Below the pieces are notes generated by a model. That model had not been told where the DNA came from. It did not search any database and saw nothing but the letters and a program-made list of their open reading frames with translations. Positions 37,585 through 44,293 of a DNA stretch of 64,000 bases are shown piece by piece. Numbering within the stretch: position 1 is the stretch's first letter; each line of letters begins with the position of its first letter. The position numbers and the translations under genes are program-made. The DNA is from Pseudomonas frederiksbergensis (lineage in GTDB: Bacteria; Pseudomonadota; Gammaproteobacteria; Pseudomonadales; Pseudomonadaceae), in NCBI RefSeq assembly GCF_900105495.1, contig NZ_FNTF01000002.1, forward strand, positions 1,463,501 to 1,527,500, read 5' to 3'.

Positions 37585-40500
37585 ATGTTCGCTCCTGCCA
37601 ATCAACCGCGTTTCACGTTGACGATCGACGGCGTCCAGACTGAGCTCAAGGTCCTTGAGTTCACGGGCACGGAAGCCATCAGTCAGCCCTACCGTTTTGA
37701 TCTGGAACTGGTCAGCGAACGGCCCGACATCGAACTCGAAAGCCTCCTGCATCGTCAGGCATTCCTGAGTTTTGATGCTCAGGGTTCCGGCATTCATGGT
37801 CAGATTTTTCGCGTTGGCCAAAGCGATTCCGGCCAACGCCTCACGGGCTACCAAATCAGCCTCGTGCCGCGCCTGGCCTACCTCGGCCAGCGCATCAATC
37901 AGCGGATTTTCCAGCACAAAAGCGTGCCGACGATCATCGCGCAAATCTTCAAGGACCACGGCATCCAGCGCGATGCTTTCGAGTTTCGACTCGGCAGCGA
38001 TTACCCCGAGCGTGAGTACTGCGTGCAATACGCGGAAAGCGATCTGGCTTTCATCCAGCGGCTGTGTGCCGAGATCGGCATTCATTACCACTTTCAGCAC
38101 AGTCTCGACGGGCACCTGCTGGTGTTTGGCGATGACCAGACGGTTTTCCCTCGGCTGCCCGAGCCGACGCTCTACCTGCCGGGCAGCGGCATGGCGGCGG
38201 ATGCGCCGGCCATCAAACGTTTCAACGTGCGACTGGAAACCCGGACGACAGCCGTCACCCGTCGCGACTACGACTTCAAAAAACCTCGCCTGCAACTTGA
38301 AAGCCGCCTCGACAGTGAGCTGCGACCGGTGCTCGAGGATTACCACTTTCCTGGCCAATTCACCGACCGCGAACACGGCAAGCATCTGGCCCAACGAGCA
38401 CTCGAACGGCACAACGCCGACTTCCGTCAGGCCGAAGGTCGTGGCGACGAATCGGCTTTGGTCAGCGGGCATTTCCTACACCTGGCCGAACACCCGCATC
38501 AGGCGTGGAATGACCTGTGGTTGATCACTGAAATTGAACACCATGGCCGTCAACCACAAGTGCTGGAAGAGTCGGTTACCAGTGACGGCCCGGATGATTT
38601 CCAGGGCTATCGCAATACCTTCCTGGCCACACCGTGGGACGTTTGGTTTCGCCCTCCACTCGGGCCGGAAAAGCCGCGCATGCTCGGCTATCAATCTGCC
38701 GTGGTCACCGGCCCGACCGACAGTGAAATCCATTGCGACGAGTTCGGTCGGGTCAAGGTTCAGCTCGCCTGGGACCGCGACGGTCAGCTCGATGAACACT
38801 CCAGTTGCTGGCTGCGCGTCGCCACCGGCTGGGCGCACGACCGTTATGGCAGCGTGATGATCCCGCGAGTCGGCATGGAAGTGCTGGTGGGGTTCGTCGA
38901 CGCCGATGCCGACAAACCGCTGGTGATGGGTTGCCTGCCCAACGCCGCAACCCCGGTGCCGCTTGATCTGCCCGCCGACAAAACCCGCAGCATTTTCCGC
39001 AGCCAGAGCAGTCCCGGTGGTGGCGGTTACAACGAATTGCGCATCGAAGATCGCAAAGGCGCCGAGGAAATCTACCTGCGCGCCCAGCGAAACTGGACTC
39101 AGCACGTACTCAATGATCAACAGGTGCAGGTCGATAACGCCCGCAGCATCGTCGTCACCGGCACCGCTCGCCATGAGCTGAAGGCCGACGAGCAACGCAT
39201 CACCCATGGCCAGCGCCAGACCGAAGTGAAGCTGGACGATCACTTGGTGGTGGTCGGTGACCGACACATTCGGGTGACCAGCCAGGCGTTGAGTGCCAGC
39301 CAGCAATTCCATGTCAGCGCTGGTCAGCAAGTGGTGATCGACGGCGGCGCCAGCGCGACGATTCAGGCGGGCGGGCAGTGGATCAACATCGGTCCCGGCG
39401 GGATCTTCAGCAGCGTGCCGATTCAGGTGGGTGGTGCACTGATGCCGGCCATGGCGGCTGCGCCTGCCTTGCCGGATACGCCGTTGAAACTCGCCGCTGC
39501 CCCGGCAGCGGTGCTGAGTGCGGCACAGGTCATGAGCCTGAAAAGTGATGCACCGTTTTGTGAGGAATGTGAGCGTTGTAAGGACGGGATATGTCCTACG
39601 CCCAATTCATTGACCGGTGCGCCAAAGGCTTCATCCGCTAAAACTGCTTCAACTGTTGAGCCGGGTTTTCACATTGTCGAACAGGGGATGTCTCGGTCTG
39701 CGCTTGAATCAATACTGTTCCCGCAACCGGATCCGGCAGTACTGGAGAAATTCCGAAGCCTGAATCCACAACTCACCCAATACGCCAAACCTGGTCAATT
39801 GATCGTTCTGAGCGATCCACGCAATACGCAATGCACTCGTGAAGAAGCTTTGTTGATGGAAGCTGCGCAAAAAGTCGATGCGGCTCTTGAGCCGTTGAGC
39901 GATACCGAAGCCGAGTTCATGACGCGTCACCATGGTGAAATTGAATCTTTTCTTTCGCAGGGTTCTAGCAGTGTCGGTATTGGTGCTGCCATGTTCGATA
40001 AGCACATTGGTAACTTGAAGAGCACCCTTCTGGATCTAGAAAAATTGCACCAGAGAACTTTTGATAGGCATGGAAAACTTCAGGGTGCCGACTTCTTTGC
40101 CGAGCGCAAACGCCTAATGATGCAGCTCGATAATAGTCTTGGGCCATTGGTGCGCAAAGGAGTAGGGATTCCCGATCATCCGAAACTTAAAAATGCACTT
40201 GGTATATCCAGTCGAAGCCTTGTGCATCATTGGAGCAAGGCCGGCTCTGCGGGAGGTATTCCGGGATATGCGACGCATATTGATGGGGTGAGTAAGGCCA
40301 GTAAGTTGATCAAGATGGGGGGCTGGGTTGGGGTTGGGCTGCAAGCAACTGCATCGGGACTCAAGGTAAAGGAAACCTGTCGGAGCGGGACGGAAGAGGC
40401 ATGCAGCAAAGTAAAGTTTACTGAGGCGGGGAAGTTCGGTGGGATCGTCGCAGGAGGAGCTGCTGGTGCATACATGGGAGGAACAATATGTATTGCTATC

Positions 40501-40635
40501 GGTGCTGGTGCTGTAGTTGTCGGAGGGATTATCTGCGGAGTCGTTTTAACTGGATTAGGTGCTGCTGTCGTTGGCGATGGACTAGGGAGCTTTGGTGAGT
40601 TAGGTGCCGAGGTTATATATGAGGTAAGTAGGTGA
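37585..40635 (+). CDS. vgrG: VgrG spike protein with C-terminal effector extension (evolved VgrG)
   Basis: 1016 residues; plain VgrGs have about 640-680. Residues 1 to about 375 form the gp27-like base, SAVVTGPTDSEIHCDEFGRV to VLVGFVDADADKPLVMGCLP the gp5 OB-fold, and the following repeats to about 620 the beta-helix needle. The extension holds a Cys-rich link CEECERCKDGICP (658-670), a LysM-like segment (PGFHIVEQGMSRSALE to YAKPGQLIVL, about 690-740), a helical part with GIPGYATHIDGVSKASK, and a glycine-rich hydrophobic end (about 948-1005: GGIVAGGAAGAYMGGTICIA). The end suggests membrane insertion or pore formation, supported by the membrane-protein array that follows. The stop overlaps the next start (GTGA). 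Confidence 0.92.
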   Translation: MFAPANQPRFTLTIDGVQTELKVLEFTGTEAISQPYRFDLELVSERPDIELESLLHRQAFLSFDAQGSGIHGQIFRVGQSDSGQRLTGYQISLVPRLAYLGQRINQRIFQHKSVPTIIAQIFKDHGIQRDAFEFRLGSDYPEREYCVQYAESDLAFIQRLCAEIGIHYHFQHSLDGHLLVFGDDQTVFPRLPEPTLYLPGSGMAADAPAIKRFNVRLETRTTAVTRRDYDFKKPRLQLESRLDSELRPVLEDYHFPGQFTDREHGKHLAQRALERHNADFRQAEGRGDESALVSGHFLHLAEHPHQAWNDLWLITEIEHHGRQPQVLEESVTSDGPDDFQGYRNTFLATPWDVWFRPPLGPEKPRMLGYQSAVVTGPTDSEIHCDEFGRVKVQLAWDRDGQLDEHSSCWLRVATGWAHDRYGSVMIPRVGMEVLVGFVDADADKPLVMGCLPNAATPVPLDLPADKTRSIFRSQSSPGGGGYNELRIEDRKGAEEIYLRAQRNWTQHVLNDQQVQVDNARSIVVTGTARHELKADEQRITHGQRQTEVKLDDHLVVVGDRHIRVTSQALSASQQFHVSAGQQVVIDGGASATIQAGGQWINIGPGGIFSSVPIQVGGALMPAMAAAPALPDTPLKLAAAPAAVLSAAQVMSLKSDAPFCEECERCKDGICPTPNSLTGAPKASSAKTASTVEPGFHIVEQGMSRSALESILFPQPDPAVLEKFRSLNPQLTQYAKPGQLIVLSDPRNTQCTREEALLMEAAQKVDAALEPLSDTEAEFMTRHHGEIESFLSQGSSSVGIGAAMFDKHIGNLKSTLLDLEKLHQRTFDRHGKLQGADFFAERKRLMMQLDNSLGPLVRKGVGIPDHPKLKNALGISSRSLVHHWSKAGSAGGIPGYATHIDGVSKASKLIKMGGWVGVGLQATASGLKVKETCRSGTEEACSKVKFTEAGKFGGIVAGGAAGAYMGGTICIAIGAGAVVVGGIICGVVLTGLGAAVVGDGLGSFGELGAEVIYEVSR

Positions 40636-41021
40636 GAACTCAGTCTGAAACGGTATTTTTATTGGGTGGGTTAGTTCTAATTTTTATGATTTTGATTGTG
40701 TTGGTTGTTTTTTTGTATATTGCTTACTTTCGTATGGATGAAATAGTGGCGAATTTGAGTAAGTCTCCGGCTGTCATGTATAGAAAAACGTCCCTGGGTT
40801 GGGATCCAGTGAGTCGTTTGCTTTTAATATATTGTGTTAGCGCAATTCTGATTTTTCCGCGTCAGTCGTTGAAAAGCGGAGATCTTGATTTGCAAGACTA
40901 TGAGCGCTTTCCAGTCAGGCTAAAGAGCATGATTAAAATGTGTGGTTACTTGATGCTATCGCTGGCATTGGTTTCTTTGGTGGTTGTAATTATAGGGAGG
41001 TATATGAGCTGGTTGAAGTGA
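40632..41021 (+). CDS. Small three-helix membrane protein, candidate immunity protein 1
   Basis: 129 residues with a GTG start overlapping the VgrG stop (GTGA), so it is coupled to the effector. Three hydrophobic helices: GGLVLIFMILIVLVVFLYIA, LLLIYCVSAILIF and LMLSLALVSLVVVIIG. It ends GRYMSWLK, an ending shared by all four proteins of the array. It most resembles the fourth (SYFRM/AYFRM, L..LS.SPAV, GWDPVSR/GRDPVSR). The inner-membrane location and the position right after a toxin-like C-terminus suggest it protects against self-intoxication. Codon use is much more AT-rich than in core genes. No named family recognised. Confidence 0.75.
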   Translation: MRTQSETVFLLGGLVLIFMILIVLVVFLYIAYFRMDEIVANLSKSPAVMYRKTSLGWDPVSRLLLIYCVSAILIFPRQSLKSGDLDLQDYERFPVRLKSMIKMCGYLMLSLALVSLVVVIIGRYMSWLK

Positions 41022-41103
41022 TATGTTTTTTGTGTTCTCAAATGCGTTTGTATCATGTTGGTCTTGGTTCTCGGCGTGATTGCGATGAAGACATTGGGGG
41101 TTA

Positions 41104-41163
41104 GGTGGGAACTCAGTCTGAAGGTTCTTATAGACGAAAAACTGGTGAAGGAGCGGGTGAAAA
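41104..41163 (+). pseudogene. Truncated duplicate of the start of immunity gene 1
   Basis: GGTGGGAACTCAGTCTGAA matches 18 of 19 bases of the first immunity gene start (40631-40649). The frame from its GTG reads V-G-T-Q-S-E and then diverges. It shows the array arose by duplication followed by decay. Confidence 0.55.
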
Positions 41164-41172
41164 GATTTAGGG

Positions 41173-41571
41173 ATGGGGTGGTTAATATTGGATGCAGAAG
41201 ATGTTTATTTCATGTTCGCGATATTTAACATTGCATCGGGAATCGGTGTGTTTTTTGTTCAGTTATATTTTGTGTTTTTTGAACTTGAGAATATTTTTTC
41301 CGCGTTACCGAATTCGTATGGCGCTGATCTGCGCAAACCTTTTTTAACTGGAGGGATATTTAGCAAGATATTGGTAATTGGGAATATAGCTATGATGCTT
41401 TGTTTTCATAAGAGGTCGATAAAGAGGGGGGATTTGAGTCAGTACGACTACGGCAATTTTCCGTCAAAAATAAAATTCCAGTTGCGAACGATGCATTTCT
41501 TATCGCTATTTCTCGGCGTGATGATGCTTGTACTTTTTGCGGTGGGAAAATACATGGGGTGGCTAAAGTAG
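41173..41571 (+). CDS. Small three-helix membrane protein, candidate immunity protein 2
   Basis: 132 residues if started at the ATG at 41173; a TTG at 41188 would align better with protein 3. Membrane helices include MFAIFNIASGIGVFFVQLYF and FLSLFLGVMMLVLFAVG. It ends GKYMGWLK. It is closest to protein 3: NSYGADLRKPFLTGGIF against NSHGVSMRKSFRSGGVF. The 151 bases before it contain a relic of the start of immunity gene 1 (41104-41122). Very AT-rich. Confidence 0.7.
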   Translation: MGWLILDAEDVYFMFAIFNIASGIGVFFVQLYFVFFELENIFSALPNSYGADLRKPFLTGGIFSKILVIGNIAMMLCFHKRSIKRGDLSQYDYGNFPSKIKFQLRTMHFLSLFLGVMMLVLFAVGKYMGWLK

Positions 41572-41658
41572 AGAGTGTAAAAAAAAATAGGGCAACCTTT
41601 TTCGCTGGAGAGGCTGGAGGAGAAAAATAGGTGAAATTATTTATAGGGGAATTTATGG

Positions 41659-42051
41659 ATGACAGACAATGATGAAGTTTGGTTTGTCCTGATTTTTGGT
41701 GGATTGTTTTTTGGGCTTGGTTTTATATTTATTGTTGGTCAAGTGTATCTTGCTTTTTTTAGAGTGGAAAAGATTCTCAGTTTGCTCAGTAACTCTCATG
41801 GAGTTTCGATGCGTAAATCTTTTAGGAGCGGCGGAGTGTTTGGTGACCATTTTATGTTGGTCTGTATAGGTTCTTACTTGCTGTTACCGTCGAGATCGAT
41901 TAGGAGCGGTGCCTTGGATGAAAGTGATTATATTAATTTCCCCCGTGGATTGTTGAGGCTGATTCGATTTTTTTATATATCTGCTCTTGGCGGCGGTATA
42001 GCGATGTTTGTGCTTTTTTTTGGAGGGGAATATATGGGCTGGCTCAAGTAG
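41659..42051 (+). CDS. Small three-helix membrane protein, candidate immunity protein 3
   Basis: 130 residues from the ATG at 41659 (MTDNDEVWFVL). Helices: LIFGGLFFGLGFIFIVGQVY, MLVCIGSYLLL and FYISALGGGIAMFVLFFGG. It ends GEYMGWLK. It groups with protein 2. The basic segment SRSIRSGALDESDYINFP has a counterpart in each of the four (R/KxSxKxGxLxxxDYxxxP), which defines the family. No homologous characterised immunity family is recognised. Confidence 0.72.
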   Translation: MTDNDEVWFVLIFGGLFFGLGFIFIVGQVYLAFFRVEKILSLLSNSHGVSMRKSFRSGGVFGDHFMLVCIGSYLLLPSRSIRSGALDESDYINFPRGLLRLIRFFYISALGGGIAMFVLFFGGEYMGWLK

Positions 42052-42069
42052 AAAGTGTATAAAAAATAC

Positions 42070-42117
42070 GGCGGACTTTTTTTGGGGGTGGAGGTTATAT
42101 TTGAGGCGACAAGATGA
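42070..42117 (+). pseudogene. Relic of a second effector C-terminus before immunity gene 4
   Basis: The frame ending at the TGA at 42115-42117 reads LGVEVIFEATR, against LGAEVIYEVSR at the VgrG C-terminus. The relic has no start and is entered from the immunity 3 stop. Its stop overlaps the immunity gene 4 start (ATGA), as in the first effector-immunity pair. Confidence 0.6.
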
Positions 42118-42503
42118 GATCAGCATCTGAGGCAATATTTGCATTTGGTGGCTTGATTTTGATGTTCCTTATGTTGTTGGCTTTGCTCGCCTTGTTGTAT
42201 GTCTCCTATTTTCGTATGGCTGAGATACTCAGGCATCTGAGTAACTCTCCTGCAGTGCTTGCCAAACAAAAGACATTAGGGAGGGATCCCGTGAGTCGTT
42301 ATTTTATGATTGCTTGCGTGGGGGCGTTGATGCTTTGTTCTCGGCAATCATTGAAAAAAGGAAAACTCAGCTTAGAAGATTACGAAAGTTTGCCTGTCGG
42401 GTTAAAGCGGTTTATAAAAATATCCTTTGGGTCAATGGTGGCTCTTACGCTTGTTGCTCTAGGGTTTGTATTGGTAGGTCGATATATCGGGTGGTTGAAG
42501 TGA
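42114..42503 (+). CDS. Small three-helix membrane protein, candidate immunity protein 4
   Basis: 129 residues from the ATG at 42114. Helices: GGLILMFLMLLALLALLYVS, FMIACVGALMLC and MVALTLVALGFVLVG. It ends GRYIGWLK. It is the closest relative of protein 1 over its length. It lies directly after an 11-codon relic of an effector C-terminus, so it was probably the immunity partner of a related effector that has been replaced. It is less AT-rich than proteins 2 and 3. Confidence 0.73.
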   Translation: MRSASEAIFAFGGLILMFLMLLALLALLYVSYFRMAEILRHLSNSPAVLAKQKTLGRDPVSRYFMIACVGALMLCSRQSLKKGKLSLEDYESLPVGLKRFIKISFGSMVALTLVALGFVLVGRYIGWLK

Positions 42504-42590
42504 GTGCGATGTAGTCGATTTTTTCGAGAGTTTATTAGTTTGGCGGGTTGAGCAGTTTTCGTTTGTTAAAGCAATTGATGGACACATTTC

Positions 42591-43319
42591 ATGGTTAATA
42601 ACCCTAATACCTGGCTACAAGGTCATCCCCTTAACGGCACTGAAAAACTCTTCGCAATCTTTAGTAACGCCAGCGCTGCGGAGCCGTTCAAGGTTTGGCG
42701 GCGCTCATTGAGCGTCCACGCGCCGAGCCCGATTTGGGCAGATACGATTTACTCCGGGTGGGAAGCAGTGATGCCCTATGTAGGAATCGTCGCTGCCGAC
42801 AGTGAGTTTCTCGATTGGGTTGCCACAACCGAGTCCCAAGATTGGGGCTGGTTAGCGGTGTCTTCGGCAAGCCTTGAGGTGCTGGTTGAGCATCTGCGCA
42901 GTCTCACTCAAGTGACGCTACCGAACGGCAAAGCTGTGTTTTTCCGCTTTTGGGATGGGCGTTATTTGTTGCCGATTTTGCAGTCCGCTGACGTGAAAGC
43001 CGCTGAGCTATTACCGGTGATAGGGAGGTGCCTTATTAACCGGCAGTCGGTCGATATCGGTGGTAGTGCACTGAAAACCTCGAGGGTTTTTCCATGGTGG
43101 GAGGTTTCTGATTCCCTGCTGCAACACCTCGGCGCTGTAGATGCTTCAACCCATACCAACAATCTGTTGCAGTGGTTGAATGAAGAGCATCAGAACCTGT
43201 TCGAGGCGTTTTCTGAGAACGTGTTGCGAAGGAAGGTCGAGACGTTTCTTGCCAGGCCTGACCTGCCTTCCGGGCTGAAAGCAGAGTTGTTGGCGTACTT
43301 GATGGAAGAGCTGAGCTGA
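42591..43319 (+). CDS. DUF4123-type T6SS effector chaperone/adaptor
   Basis: 242 residues. The N-terminal domain (about 15-140) has the DUF4123 features: LFAIFSNASAAEPFKVW, DWGWLAVSSASLEVLVEHLR and the hallmark VFFRFWDGRYLLPIL. DUF4123 (Tec/Tap) proteins bind effectors and load them on a cognate VgrG. It should serve the VgrG at 37585 or the nearby Rhs protein. In many T6SS loci the chaperone gene lies between vgrG and the effector; here it follows the immunity array. GC content returns to near core level. Confidence 0.85.
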   Translation: MVNNPNTWLQGHPLNGTEKLFAIFSNASAAEPFKVWRRSLSVHAPSPIWADTIYSGWEAVMPYVGIVAADSEFLDWVATTESQDWGWLAVSSASLEVLVEHLRSLTQVTLPNGKAVFFRFWDGRYLLPILQSADVKAAELLPVIGRCLINRQSVDIGGSALKTSRVFPWWEVSDSLLQHLGAVDASTHTNNLLQWLNEEHQNLFEAFSENVLRRKVETFLARPDLPSGLKAELLAYLMEELS

Positions 43320-43425
43320 TCTGATGTAGCTGCGAAATTTCTGGGCAAGGTCGTCGGAGGTTTCCTTCAAGATGTAGCGGTTTGCATGAACTGGTGCTCA
43401 ACGCGCCTCATCGATAGTCTCTTAG

Positions 43426-43656
43426 CTGTCACTGCAAATTCAGTGACAGGGCGTGGAAGCCCTTCTATCGTTAGGCGCATCAAGCGCCACCAGTTCGGCG
43501 TGTTTTATCGTCTGTGTTTTATGGTGGCTGTGCGCGGGGCGCTTTCGAGTGCGCCGGGTGCCTAACGTCCCGGTCTTCCACACCTGCGTACAGCCGCCAC
43601 CCATTGCGTGGAAGCGATTTGTGGCGGCGCCAATTCATACGTTAGGACTAAAACCG
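43426..43656 (+). other. Structured leader with attC-like core sites, copy 1
   Basis: Several nested inverted repeats: CTGTCACTG/CAGTGACAG (43426-43449), CGTTAGGC (43469-43476)/GCCTAACG (43560-43567), CTTCCAC/GTGGAAG (43575-43614) and GCCGCCAC/GTGGCGGC (43593-43628). GCCTAAC at 43560 and GTTAGGA at 43641 bracket 88 bases like the RYYYAAC and GTTRRRY ends of an integron attC site, with the last base off consensus. The small gene starts ten bases after GTTAGGA. Confidence 0.5.
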
Positions 43657-43980
43657 ATGAAAACATTTCACCCCGATCCCCCCTACGAAAAACCAACCCC
43701 CCACCCCAAAAGCCGTTTCATGGCACTCACCAGCAATTGCGACGACATGCCAACCCTGTTCGTCGACACCCAGGCGCCCCTGGATGTTTTGTATGACGCC
43801 GCCAACTTCCGAATTCGCGCCGTCACCCAGGTGATGGAGAACCTGTCCATGCGCGGTTCGATCGAGTGTCAGTCCTTCCTTCTCAGTGATTTTGCTTTGC
43901 TCTGTGCCATTCCGTTGCGGGATGGGTGTGATGTGCTGGATGTGCTTGGCCGGCGTTTGCGGGCGCGGTCTTCAGAGTAG
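43657..43980 (+). CDS. Small Pseudomonas protein (DUF3077/DUF6124-like), copy 1
   Basis: 107 residues from the ATG at 43657; the upstream in-frame reading through the leader is not credible. A disordered Pro-rich start (PDPPYEKPTPHPKSRFMALT) is followed by LFVDTQAPLDVLYDAANFRI and an all-helical remainder ending LDVLGRRLRARSSE. The pattern resembles small Pseudomonas-restricted proteins of the DUF3077/DUF6124 type, with no known function. The copy at 49998-50321 differs at only a few residues, so both are under constraint or recently duplicated. Confidence 0.7.
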   Translation: MKTFHPDPPYEKPTPHPKSRFMALTSNCDDMPTLFVDTQAPLDVLYDAANFRIRAVTQVMENLSMRGSIECQSFLLSDFALLCAIPLRDGCDVLDVLGRRLRARSSE

Positions 43981-44077
43981 GTGTAAGGCTTGAGGTCCTT
44001 TCCCCCTCAACCTAGCGGGAAGTCGCCAAAATCAGTCTCGCGGCTCCAAGCAAAAATCCAAAGATTGTTCGATAAAC

Positions 44078-44111
44078 AAACGTGGCGTGAGGAAAACCTC
44101 CCGCCACGTTT
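44078..44111 (+). terminator. Hairpin terminator between the small gene and rhs
   Basis: AAACGTGGCG and CGCCACGTTT form a ten-base stem, with an inner GAGG/CCTC pair, followed by GCGTTTTATTT. It separates repeat copy 1 from the rhs unit. A second inverted repeat, CTCGCGC/GCGCGAG (44213-44237), lies in the rhs leader. Confidence 0.7.
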
Positions 44112-44293
44112 GCGTTTTATTTGCTTGTCATTCAGTGATCGTTAATTAGGGATTAGTCCTACATTCACATCCAACTTCCCTGACTTCTTTCTTGATCGAT
44201 CCCCTGCACAGTCTCGCGCGCCCATTTTCTGCGCGAGGGATTGCTCATGTTTGCCCCGATTTTTCACTCTATTTCACGCCGATTGGTGTCTTG

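Larger units (their letters stand above)
43332..43980 (+). repeat. Left copy of ~650-bp direct repeat flanking the rhs module
   Basis: Nearly identical to 49671-50321 (copy 2), in the same orientation. It starts at GCGAAATTTCTGGGCAAGG in both copies and ends with the stop of the small gene. Each copy holds a structured leader and one small gene. Differences visible by eye are scattered substitutions and two single-base insertions in copy 2. Confidence 0.9.
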
